Shown here in pieces: positions 8,801-17,007 of a DNA stretch of 33,120 bases (positions are counted from its first letter, which is position 1; every line of letters begins with the position of its first letter). The notes beneath the pieces were generated by a model that worked only from the letters and a program-made list of their open reading frames with translations, made no database searches and was not told where the DNA came from. The stretch lies in assembly GCA_013288335.1 (NCBI GenBank), contig JABDCC010000016.1, positions 1 through 33,120 on the forward strand, written 5' to 3'. This DNA comes from Alphaproteobacteria bacterium. Lineage in GTDB: Bacteria; Pseudomonadota; Alphaproteobacteria; Rickettsiales; JABCZZ01. A program made the position numbers and the translations under genes.

Positions 8801-11800
8801 TATTACGCTTAATGGCACAGGCGCAACCGGAAACAGCGGTGGCTATAACAGCGAAGGTCTGAATCTTCAGGATGCAACTATTTCAGCTGAAAAAGGTAAT
8901 ATCAACCTCACAGGTACCGCAAAAGGAACCACACTCATTGATTACGGTATAGAGTTTGATGATAATACCATCACGACTACCAGCGGCAATATTACCTTAA
9001 CGGGCACTGGCTCATCCGGCGCGCAGGGTATTTATAACAATATCGGATATAATACCATTGGAGCAGCGGGTTCTACGGAAACCGGAACGATACAATTCAA
9101 TGGTGATTATTTTACACTTGCCAACAACACTATACAGACCAAAGGCAATATCAATATTCTGCCAACAGGAACTGGCACCACTGAAATTGTTGGTGATAAC
9201 AGCAATATCAGCGCTGGCAAAACTCTTACCATTAATGCAAGCAATGGCAGCCTTACTTTCATTGAGGATTTTGTTAATCTTGCTGGCAACACAATTTCAA
9301 TCATAAGCCCTGATACCGTTACTTTCAAACCCCTTACAACGACTACAACCGTTGGGGTTAACGACTCAGGTAGCGCGTTGGATATAACTCAGGCGCTTTT
9401 AAACAGCATTTCTGCTCCGACTGTAACTATCGGTGATAAGGCGGATACAGCGGCACTCACAGCAGCTAGTTTTAGTTGGGAAAATGCACTCGCTGTACTC
9501 AATCTGATTACTGGCGGTGATGTTAATGTTAACGGTACTATTACCAATGCAAATGCAAATACAGGCACTCTTTCTGTACAAGCAGGCGGAAATATTAATG
9601 TAAACACGGGCGCATCCTTCTCTTCAACAGGTAACGCAACCGATGTTATACTCGCAAGCGGTGGCGCGGTTTCTATGGGTAGTGGATCGTCCATCAATTC
9701 CAATGGTGGCGATATAACACTGGGCGGCAATGGCGGTGGCGCGGCAGTATCTGCGATTGATGGCACTGCAGGCATCACACTTAACAATGCTGCACTAAAT
9801 GCATCCGGTGGCACAATCACTCTTACCGGTACAGGCGACGCAAGTGGCGTATTATCTGGTAATGATGGCATTTTATTGGCCAATGGAAGTACGATTCAGA
9901 CCAACGGCGCTGGCCAGATCAATCTCACCGGTATAGGTGGCGGTAATGCTGGCAATAGCGGGTTTAATAACGGTGTAGAAATACACGGCAGCGGCACTCA
10001 GGTAAGCGCTGTAGATGGAAATATTACAATTTCCGGCACTGGCGGGCTTGATACAGGTAACATTGATGAAGGCGTCGCGATTTATGGTGGCGGCAATGTG
10101 CAAAGCAATGGCAAGGGCGATATTAATATCAATGGTATTGGCGGTGGAACGGGAGTCAGCACTGACGACATCGGCGTTGGAATCTATGCAATTGCGCTCA
10201 ATGATGGTACCGGCATTTTTAGCAACGCTAGCGGGAATGTAAATATTAATGGTTATACCGGAACACAAAATTCCGGTAGCAGCACCGATTACTACAACGC
10301 AGCAGTTTACATCAATGCACCCGTACACAGCGTCGATGGCAATATCCTGATTCAAGGTAATACCGGCGGCACTGGCACCCTTAACACGACTGCAGGTAGT
10401 GGAAACTTTGGTATCACCACTCATAATGCAACTGATATCGCTGCAAGCGGACTTGGTTCTGTAACCTTAGAAGGTGTGGCAGCAGGTTCTGATGCAACCA
10501 ATACCGGCATTTCTTTAAATGACGGTGCACGGATTGCAACAAACAGTGGTGATCTTACAATTAGCGGTACTGGTAATGGCGCAAGCAGCGGCATAGTTGT
10601 GGCTTTGGGTAGCGATACGCCAAATGTCAGCAGCACGATTTCGAGCAACACTGGTAATATCAATGTTAATACCGGAAGCGGCGATCTCACGAGCACTTCC
10701 AGCAATATAAATACCAGTGGAAACATAACGCTTGCTTCAAACGGCAATGAGACTCTAACCGACGGCAATGTAACTGCTGGTGGTGCCGTAAATATTAATG
10801 CAAACAATAACCTCTCAATCACCGGAACGGCTATTAGTGGTGGTAGCATCACTATCGATCCTACCAATGTTTCCCTGTCAAATCTGACGCTCAATACCAG
10901 TGGTGGCGATGAAGATATTCAGGCCCTGAACGATATTACATTGAGTAATGTTCAAATTAACACCAGTGGTGGCAATGTTATACTTGGCGCCGATGGATCG
11001 GGTATCAGCGGTGCGGTTGCATTGACTTCAGGCACCTCTATTGTATCGGATAATGGTAATATAGCGGTGGGTGCGGGCGCAACAGGACTTGGCGTTGCCA
11101 AAGGCGATGCAGCTAATCCACAAGGCGTCCTTCTGGACAACGCTACCCTCAATTCCGGTAGCGGCAATATTTCCGTAAGTGGTCATGGTTATTCGAACAA
11201 CGCTGTTGCTAACCTTGACGGTGTACTGATCGAAAACGGTTCACAGATTGCTAGCACCAGCGGCAATATAACCCTTCACGGTGTTGGCGGAAAAGGCAAC
11301 GTGGACGGATTCAACTACAGCGATGTAGGTGTTTATCTACGTGACAGCTCCGTCTCAACTACAAATGGCGCTGTGACTATCACCGGTTCTGGTGGCAGTG
11401 GAACTTCATCATACAACGCAGGTATAGCGCTTGATCAAAACGCCAGCATTACTTCTACCGGTACGGGCGTCGGTGTTGGAACCGTTAGCCTTCTGGGTAT
11501 TGGCGGCGCTAATTCGTTTGGTGGATACGGTGTAAGTTGTGAACTTTGCACAATGTCTACTGTTGATGGCAATTTAAATGTTGCGGGTATTTCTACTGGC
11601 ACTGCATCTTCACTTTATAACGATGGTGTTGTACTTTATTCTCCTTCTTCATCGCTATCAGTAACGGGCGCGGGTAACCTGATTGTTACCGGAAAAGCCG
11701 GCAATGGCGGTGCTGATATACGCTTCGGTGGCGCATCAATTGGTTCGGCTACTGATACCGGCAATATTGTTTTTAATGCCAATAATTTACTCATTGATAG

Positions 11801-14800
11801 TAATCCTACCATCACCACTGGCGGCAGAGTCGTTTTTGCTCCACGCACTGTGGGCACGACAATAGGATTCGGCGGCACTTCCAATACCAGCGGTAGCTCA
11901 CTCTACATTTCGCAGGCATTGATGGATAGTATCAACGCACCGATTGTTACGATTGGTAAATCACTCGTGTCAGGATTGCTGACCACAGATAGTTTCAATT
12001 GGGAAAGCACGCTCAATAGGCTCAATCTTATCGGTGGCGATATTCTGGTTGGTGGCGCTATTACGAATGCAACTGCAACAAACGGAACAGTCGTTGCGAC
12101 CGCATCAGGAAATATTAACTTTAATTCCGCAGGTGCGATCAATTCTACAAATGCTGCAACCAATGTGATTCTTACCGCAGATACAGGATCGATTTTCATG
12201 GATACCGGTTCGTCAATCCTTTCCAATGGTGGCAACATTTCGATGACTGGGGTGTCTAATGATGTAAACTTACCGGGTGTTTCTATCGGTAATTATTACG
12301 GTGGTGCGGCCACTGTTGATGCAAGCGGAGCAACAACCGGCGGCAATATTCATATTGCAGGCACGGCAGCAATCGGCAGCACGGAGTGGGACGGTATCGA
12401 TATCGTATCAGGCTCACAGATCTCAACAAACCATAATGGCAATGTCGTATTTGTTGGTTACGGCAGCACGGGCGATAACACCAGCTCCGGTGGAAACAGC
12501 AATGGTGTTTATCTGCGCAACAGCTCGGTAACTACGCAGAATGGAAATATCAACATTGCCGGCACTGGTCAGGGTACCGGAAGCACTCCAGATTACGGCA
12601 TTGTTTTTGACAATGGTTCCGTCACCACAACCGGTACTGGAAATATCTATCTCAACGGTACAGGTGCAGCAGGTGCGGCTGGTATATTAAGCGGCAGCAA
12701 TGGGTATGGAAGCGCTACTATCGGCGGTAACTCCGATCTTGGTAATATAGGGCTCAAAGGTAATGTGATTTCTCTTACCGATGCTACTATCAACACCGGT
12801 GGCACAGGTAATATATACCTCTATGCTACCGACAACGCACTATATAGTGCGGGCTCTATAAATTCAGCTCAGGGTAATATAGGCATTCGTGGTGCAACCA
12901 CGCTTTCTGAAAATGTAACCAGTGCAGGCGGTAATATCTATTTCAAAGATGCATTAACCCTCGGCAGTGATCCCACTGTAAGTTCTGGCGGTGGAAGCGT
13001 AAATTTTGCAAGCACAGTAGATGGCGCCTATGATCTGAATGTAAACTCAGGAACCGGTACCACCAGATTTAAAGGTATAGTTGGCGGCATCACTCCTCTT
13101 GCAAACCTCGATATTATTGCAGATAAACTCTTTTTTGCCGGTAACGTTTCTGGCACTGGCATGCTCACCATTATGCCATCGACCAGCACCCTCGCAGTTA
13201 ACTTGAATAACGGTAACTCAGGATTGTTCTTAAGCACTGCTGAGATCAATGATATCCAGAGCGATTGGGCTAACATAGTGATCGGCAATTCTGTAGATAC
13301 CGGTCTTTTGAGTATGGGTACTGCCACCTGGAAATCACCAGTTGATTTCTTCACAGCTAATAGCGGAAATATTGACGTAAATGGCAAACAGACCGGCACT
13401 GGCCCTGCTTCACTTACCTTTAGCGGACCTACAACGCTTGCTGCCAATATCACTACTCAGGGTGGCGATATATTGTTCAACGATGAAGTAACTCTTGGTC
13501 AGGGAGTCACACTGAACTCTCACAATGGCGATGTCACTTTTGTTGGCACAGTAGATGGCCCACATAGCTTGGCTGTAAACTCAGGTACTGGCACTACTGC
13601 GTTCGATAGTAATGTCGGTAACAATACTGCGCTGAACAATCTTACTATCACTGCTGATAATCTTACCTTCAGCAAGAAGCTGTTCGGAACAGGCGTCCTG
13701 ACTATTGCTCCGTCAACCAGCAATCTTGCGATTAATTTGAATAACGGCAACAGCGGCTTATTCTTGAGCACTGCCGAGATTAACCGTATCCAAAGTGATT
13801 GGGCTGGCATCAATATCGGCAATGTTGCTGATAGCGGCGTGATGACTTTGGGCAAAGCAACCTGGAAATCACCGGTTGATTTCATTACCGGTAACACTGG
13901 AAACATTGTGGTAAATGGTGACCAGACTGGTACTGGTGTAGCATCACTTACCTTCAGTGGCCCAACCCTTCTTTCTGCCAATGCAACCACCAATGGTGGC
14001 GATATATTGTTCAACGACGCAGTAATACTTGGCAAATCTGATACGGTTGATTCTGGAAACGGAAACGTCACGTTTGATGGTACTGTAAATGGCGCGCATA
14101 ATCTAACGGTGGATGCCGGAACAGGAACCACCACGTTTGGCGCTAAAGTAGGTGGTGCAACTGCGCTGAAGAACCTGACTGTGTCTGCTGATCATCTTGT
14201 AATCGATCATAAAATCTTCAGCACAGGTACTGTGTTGATTGAGCCAGGCAGTGTTGGTACTACCGTAGGTCTTAATGATGCAGGTAGCACGCTGGATATT
14301 ACGCAGAAGATGATGAATCGCATACACGCGCCTACCGTCACCCTCGGTAACATTGCGGATACAGGTACACTCACCACTGGTGCCTTCAAATGGGAAAAAT
14401 CTTTACATAATCTCAATTTGATTACCGGAGGTAATATTGTTGTAGCTGGCAATACCGTGGATTCAATAAAACATGATGTAGCTCTTCTTATGCAGGCTGG
14501 TGGTAACATTAACATCGACAGCAATAGTGTTATTTCTTCCAGCAAAGGCATGATGAACGTTACTGCCGATGCGGATGCGAATGGCACCGGTGGATATATC
14601 TTCATGGATACGAACTCATCCATTGCTTCTAATGGTGGCAATATAATCCTCGGTGGCGGTGCAAACCCCCTCAGCGATTATGCTGTATCCGGAGATACAA
14701 ACTTCAGCGGCATTACTCTGAATGATGCTACCCTCGATGCACATGGTCTAAGCACTGGTGGTAATATATCCTTAAACGGCGCTGCATTTAACGGAGATAC

Positions 14801-16205
14801 TGCATTGGCTGGCATCAGCATTGCCAGTGGTTCGAATCTTATCACCAACAATGGTGGAACTATTACCCTGAATGGTTTGGGAAGCACCCTGACGACTACC
14901 GGCAGTGAAGGTGTGAGCGTGCAAGGTTCTAATCTGTCTGCCGAAAATGGTAATATTACTATTAACGGAACCGGCGAAGGAACTACTGCTACGAGCAATT
15001 ACGGCATTGCGCTGGTAGATAACAACATCAACACCACCAATAGCAGTACGCTGCTTACTGGTAATAACGTATTGGTTAACAATAACGTTGTGACAACCGG
15101 TGCAGATGGATTTGATATCAGCAATAGCAGCAATATTACCCTGACCCAGAATACTCTGACTTCTACTTCTGGAGTGGGTACTGGCATCAATCTTAATAGT
15201 GATTCCGGCACGACTACTATTACCGGAAACACGCTTAATAACTTTGGTACTGGTATAAACATCAACCAGCTGGACAATGTGCAGTTTGCCTCAAACATTG
15301 TAACCGGATTCAATGGACCATTCACGATTGATCTGGTGACTGGCGCTGTCAGTGGAACAAATGGTTCTGTGGGTGTCCAGGTGACTAACAGTAATAATGT
15401 CAGCTTCTTAAACGATCAGTTTATCTCTAACCTCGTTGGCATCTATCTTGATGGATCTCCGAATGCAAAACTCAGCCAGGTATCTCTGCTGGATAATGGC
15501 ATCGGACTTCTTGTACAGGATGGTTCAGGCACCCATTTCAGCAGCAATGAGCTTGTTGGCAATACAACCTTTACCGGCGGTACCATAGGTATCGTGCTTG
15601 ACGGGCCTGGTGCTTCAATGAGTTTTGATACCACTCAGCCTAGCAGCCATTTCCAGAGCCAGACTTATTATTTCGTATTGGCAGATGGTGCGATGGATGG
15701 TAAGGTTTTGGATGCCAGCCAGCAAATCTTTAATGGTGCGCGTGCCAGTGGCTTCACTTTTGGTCCTCTCGGTCAACTTGCTGATGCGGAAAGCAGAACC
15801 ATTGATTCTCACAATAATGCAGGTGTTGGAACCGTATTCTATCGGTTTGATCCATCCGCATTTGATAATGAGGAGCTTCAAAACTCGGTAGATTCAGCGC
15901 TCGGTAAAGCATTATTCTCCTATGCAGGGCAGACCTTTGGCAGATTCGTACCTAGCCTTAGCATTCAGACCGTAAACCTGAGCTTGTTAGCATCGGGTGG
16001 TCCGAGTGTTTTTGCAAATCTGTCGCCAGCAGCCGGTGGTGATAATGCAGCTGCATTAGGAAATCTTTCCCCGGCAGCCGGTGGTGATACCGCTACCACA
16101 TTGGCATCATTATCGCCTTCAGCAGGCGGAGCTGACAGTTGTGGAAACGGATTCCTTGGTGGTGGATATACACTGAGCTACAGTGCAGGCAGCTGCGTTA
16201 AATAA
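5820..16205 (+). CDS. Giant two-partner-secretion filamentous adhesin (TpsA; FhaB/HMW1/CdrA-like)
   Basis: The 3461-residue exoprotein begins with a signal peptide (to about residue 37, DALA). A TPS secretion domain follows, with VALNRI (93-97) and LINPNGIFF (117-125), the NPNGI hallmark of filamentous-haemagglutinin N-termini. After WLLDPWNITI (about 436-445) comes a long Gly/Asn/Thr/Ser-rich repeat region predicted to form a right-handed beta-helix. Related blocks recur: about 180 residues at 7568-8118 and 12210-12750; a DITQ..N.I.APTVT.G module at about 8161, 9316, 11823 and 14227; and two tandem 178-residue units from about 13152. Parallel-beta-helix repeats of the N.(V/I)..N type occupy about 15050-15560. 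The C-terminus carries three SP(A/S)AGG motifs and the pair Cys3441/Cys3459. The only other cysteines I found are a CELC at 1907-1910. Known relatives are surface adhesins in aggregation or host attachment; the ligand here is unknown. Confidence 0.93.
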   Translation: MKTSKSRLYSSSSLYTGFIASVAFSIAGFGNISDALANPQGATVTSGQISITQNGTNEIITQSTNNAIINWQNFDILNGESTRFIQPSSGSVALNRINNGNPTEILGSLSANGHLMLINPNGIFFGAGSTVNVGGLIASTADISDKNFNAGNYKFNHAGNPNATIINKGVITAAQGGLIALVAPGVENDGIISAKVGTVALGAAKTFTIDFYGDNLYSFSLGAPTTAHTKDANGNTLSAALVNKGLISAQGGNVYMTARAAGSLVNDVINNTGIIDATASHKGKGGSIVIDGGNNGTVNIAGNLNVSGKHAGQTGGNITVVGKHITLESTASLNASGAAGGGQVNVGGSAHGTGPLHNADTVTDDAGSVINVSALDNGNGGTAVLWSNVDTEFHGNILARGGINGGNGGSVETSGHYLNATGVVNASAANGAAGTWLLDPWNITIEDNSGSNVNNNGGPGFKATGTSIVDTSLLDAALTGGTNITIKTGAAGSTGADAGVITVANNVVSTGSANLTLDAASNIILNSNVGISAGAGQTLGVTLDAGNNIVLNSGSSINSGGGKVVLNADTGNVGNGYIYMDSGSSIHSNGGNITLSGASGDVNFGGVSVGNYYGGGATIDASGTTTGGNIKITGTAATSNGTYWDGIDVVSGSQISTNNKGTITLVGNSSSGDSSSTGGNSSGIYIRNSSVTAQDGNINITGTGLGTGAIPDFGIIFDNGTVSTNGTGNIRLIGTGAAGAAGIVSGGYGYNAATLGGASDQGNITLNADSLSLADDTIQTTKTVTFAPLTASTTVGVNDAGSALDITQALLNSINAPTVTIGNKADTGILTAGTFTWENALTALNLVTGGDIVINGSITNTNTTAGTLSAHAGGNITVNSTGSISSTGAATGVTLDADVAGAGGYIFMDTGSSIVSDGGNITLGGGSNAFNTAAVSGNSGLGGITLNGNNTLDARGSSKGGNISLLGTAYQGDSPLDGLDIYGGATIETNHAGNITLNGTGATGNSGGYNSEGLNLQDATISAEKGNINLTGTAKGTTLIDYGIEFDDNTITTTSGNITLTGTGSSGAQGIYNNIGYNTIGAAGSTETGTIQFNGDYFTLANNTIQTKGNINILPTGTGTTEIVGDNSNISAGKTLTINASNGSLTFIEDFVNLAGNTISIISPDTVTFKPLTTTTTVGVNDSGSALDITQALLNSISAPTVTIGDKADTAALTAASFSWENALAVLNLITGGDVNVNGTITNANANTGTLSVQAGGNINVNTGASFSSTGNATDVILASGGAVSMGSGSSINSNGGDITLGGNGGGAAVSAIDGTAGITLNNAALNASGGTITLTGTGDASGVLSGNDGILLANGSTIQTNGAGQINLTGIGGGNAGNSGFNNGVEIHGSGTQVSAVDGNITISGTGGLDTGNIDEGVAIYGGGNVQSNGKGDININGIGGGTGVSTDDIGVGIYAIALNDGTGIFSNASGNVNINGYTGTQNSGSSTDYYNAAVYINAPVHSVDGNILIQGNTGGTGTLNTTAGSGNFGITTHNATDIAASGLGSVTLEGVAAGSDATNTGISLNDGARIATNSGDLTISGTGNGASSGIVVALGSDTPNVSSTISSNTGNINVNTGSGDLTSTSSNINTSGNITLASNGNETLTDGNVTAGGAVNINANNNLSITGTAISGGSITIDPTNVSLSNLTLNTSGGDEDIQALNDITLSNVQINTSGGNVILGADGSGISGAVALTSGTSIVSDNGNIAVGAGATGLGVAKGDAANPQGVLLDNATLNSGSGNISVSGHGYSNNAVANLDGVLIENGSQIASTSGNITLHGVGGKGNVDGFNYSDVGVYLRDSSVSTTNGAVTITGSGGSGTSSYNAGIALDQNASITSTGTGVGVGTVSLLGIGGANSFGGYGVSCELCTMSTVDGNLNVAGISTGTASSLYNDGVVLYSPSSSLSVTGAGNLIVTGKAGNGGADIRFGGASIGSATDTGNIVFNANNLLIDSNPTITTGGRVVFAPRTVGTTIGFGGTSNTSGSSLYISQALMDSINAPIVTIGKSLVSGLLTTDSFNWESTLNRLNLIGGDILVGGAITNATATNGTVVATASGNINFNSAGAINSTNAATNVILTADTGSIFMDTGSSILSNGGNISMTGVSNDVNLPGVSIGNYYGGAATVDASGATTGGNIHIAGTAAIGSTEWDGIDIVSGSQISTNHNGNVVFVGYGSTGDNTSSGGNSNGVYLRNSSVTTQNGNINIAGTGQGTGSTPDYGIVFDNGSVTTTGTGNIYLNGTGAAGAAGILSGSNGYGSATIGGNSDLGNIGLKGNVISLTDATINTGGTGNIYLYATDNALYSAGSINSAQGNIGIRGATTLSENVTSAGGNIYFKDALTLGSDPTVSSGGGSVNFASTVDGAYDLNVNSGTGTTRFKGIVGGITPLANLDIIADKLFFAGNVSGTGMLTIMPSTSTLAVNLNNGNSGLFLSTAEINDIQSDWANIVIGNSVDTGLLSMGTATWKSPVDFFTANSGNIDVNGKQTGTGPASLTFSGPTTLAANITTQGGDILFNDEVTLGQGVTLNSHNGDVTFVGTVDGPHSLAVNSGTGTTAFDSNVGNNTALNNLTITADNLTFSKKLFGTGVLTIAPSTSNLAINLNNGNSGLFLSTAEINRIQSDWAGINIGNVADSGVMTLGKATWKSPVDFITGNTGNIVVNGDQTGTGVASLTFSGPTLLSANATTNGGDILFNDAVILGKSDTVDSGNGNVTFDGTVNGAHNLTVDAGTGTTTFGAKVGGATALKNLTVSADHLVIDHKIFSTGTVLIEPGSVGTTVGLNDAGSTLDITQKMMNRIHAPTVTLGNIADTGTLTTGAFKWEKSLHNLNLITGGNIVVAGNTVDSIKHDVALLMQAGGNINIDSNSVISSSKGMMNVTADADANGTGGYIFMDTNSSIASNGGNIILGGGANPLSDYAVSGDTNFSGITLNDATLDAHGLSTGGNISLNGAAFNGDTALAGISIASGSNLITNNGGTITLNGLGSTLTTTGSEGVSVQGSNLSAENGNITINGTGEGTTATSNYGIALVDNNINTTNSSTLLTGNNVLVNNNVVTTGADGFDISNSSNITLTQNTLTSTSGVGTGINLNSDSGTTTITGNTLNNFGTGININQLDNVQFASNIVTGFNGPFTIDLVTGAVSGTNGSVGVQVTNSNNVSFLNDQFISNLVGIYLDGSPNAKLSQVSLLDNGIGLLVQDGSGTHFSSNELVGNTTFTGGTIGIVLDGPGASMSFDTTQPSSHFQSQTYYFVLADGAMDGKVLDASQQIFNGARASGFTFGPLGQLADAESRTIDSHNNAGVGTVFYRFDPSAFDNEELQNSVDSALGKALFSYAGQTFGRFVPSLSIQTVNLSLLASGGPSVFANLSPAAGGDNAAALGNLSPAAGGDTATTLASLSPSAGGADSCGNGFLGGGYTLSYSAGSCVK
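7568..8118 (+). repeat. Adhesin long repeat, copy 1
   Basis: This encodes roughly 180 residues from SIHSNGGNITLSG to DQGNITL. It contains VGNYYGGGATIDASG, WDGIDVVSGSQIST and GTGAAGAAGIVSG. It matches the stretch at 12210-12750 residue by residue over most of its length, indicating an internal duplication of a beta-helix segment. Confidence 0.75.
12210..12750 (+). repeat. Adhesin long repeat, copy 2
   Basis: This encodes SILSNGGNISMTG through DLGNIGL, with IGNYYGGAATVDASG, WDGIDIVSGSQIST and GTGAAGAAGILSG. It is the second copy of the 7568-8118 block, about 4.6 kb downstream. Synonymous and conservative differences show that the duplication is not recent. Confidence 0.75.
13152..14210 (+). 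repeat. Adhesin tandem 534-bp repeats
   Basis: Two consecutive units of 178 codons begin at about 13152 (GTGMLTIMPSTSTLAVNL) and 13686 (GTGVLTIAPSTSNLAINL). Each contains NNGNSGLFLSTAEIN, IQSDWA, ATWKSPVDF, TFSGPT and GGDILFND. They lie between the two long-repeat regions and the C-terminal beta-helix and probably form consecutive stalk modules. Confidence 0.8.
16020..16202 (+). other. Adhesin C-terminus: triple SP(A/S)AGG motif and cysteine hook
   Basis: Within the adhesin, LSPAAGGD occurs at residues 3401-3408 and 3416-3423, and LSPSAGGAD at 3431-3439, a spacing of exactly 15 residues. Cys3441 and Cys3459 follow and the protein ends two residues later. Known LapG sites centre on two alanines followed by glycine (TAAG, PAAG), and CdrA and HMW1 use a C-terminal disulfide loop to stay anchored in their transporter. 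The combination indicates a cleavable anchor. That the third copy is cut is doubtful because it lacks the first alanine. Confidence 0.75.
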
Positions 16206-16224
16206 CGTTAAATAAGGAACTTAT

Positions 16225-17001
16225 ATGCCTGATCGTAATGTCGCAAAAGCAGCAGATAAAACATCTGCTGCCGGTAGTTCGCCAATTTTTTTCCAAACCC
16301 CAAGACCATTGGATATAAAATACCATGCTAAATCCGGTGTGCTTCCTTCCCAGGACTTTTCTTTTGCCACAGAGACAAACTCGATTCCGATTAATGCTAT
16401 CGAGTTTGTAGAGGCCGCAAAACATTATCCTATTATATTCACCCATACGGATAATCCGATACCTGCTGTAATCCTCGGACTTGAGCGTCAGAATTACTTT
16501 GTGGATTCAAAGGGAAAATGGAAAATGGATGCTTATATTCCGGCGTATGTACGTAAATATCCCTTCATTTTCATGGATATGACAGAAACACATAAACAGC
16601 TTTTGTTATGTATTGATGAGAGCGCACCGCAATTCAAGAAGGCTGGCGGTAAAAACACCATTCCGCTATATGAGAACGATAAACCCTCCGCTATTACGCT
16701 TCAGGCGCTTGAGTTTTGCACTGCGTATCACAATCACTACATCGTCACGCGCCAATTCTGCCAGGCCATAAAAGAGGCGGATTTGCTCGAGCCTACACAG
16801 TCCAATATTAAACTTGCTAACGGACGTGAAATTAGCCTGGGAGGGTTTCAGGTTATTGACGAGAAGAAACTCAATGCATTATCCGATGATAAGATTCTTG
16901 AGTTTCATAAGAAGGGCTGGCTCCCTCTTATATATTTCTCTCTGATGTCAGCTTCTTGCTGGAAGAAGTTAGTGGATATAGCAAGCAAGCTGGAAAACTA
17001 A
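16225..17001 (+). CDS. SapC family protein
   Basis: The 258-residue protein has no signal peptide. Features such as FVEAAKHYPIIFT, PAVILGLERQNYFVD, WKMDAYIPAYVRKYPFIF, LQALEFCTAYH and LGGFQVIDEKKLNALSDD are those of the SapC family, named after a gene linked to the Campylobacter surface layer, whose biochemical role is not established. It starts 19 bp after the adhesin stop, with TAAGGAAC as ribosome binding site, so it is very likely co-transcribed with the adhesin. That position suggests a function in making, modifying or exporting the surface protein (inference). Its stop codon lies 6 bp from the end of tolA, which is convergent. Confidence 0.88.
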   Translation: MPDRNVAKAADKTSAAGSSPIFFQTPRPLDIKYHAKSGVLPSQDFSFATETNSIPINAIEFVEAAKHYPIIFTHTDNPIPAVILGLERQNYFVDSKGKWKMDAYIPAYVRKYPFIFMDMTETHKQLLLCIDESAPQFKKAGGKNTIPLYENDKPSAITLQALEFCTAYHNHYIVTRQFCQAIKEADLLEPTQSNIKLANGREISLGGFQVIDEKKLNALSDDKILEFHKKGWLPLIYFSLMSASCWKKLVDIASKLEN

Positions 17002-17007
17002 AGCCTT

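Noticed and set aside
7067-9883. Several long minus-strand frames inside the adhesin gene
   Set aside because: Their Val/Pro/Ala-rich composition is the mirror of the repetitive Gly/Asn/Thr coding strand; no domains or ribosome binding sites.
7568-14210. CRISPR-like or satellite repeats
   Set aside because: The repeats are coding, long, diverged and in frame within one adhesin gene, without spacers.
502-17001. Genomic island integrated at the tRNA 3' end
   Set aside because: The adhesin locus begins near the tRNA, but I found no integrase and no repeat of the tRNA 3' end near 17000.
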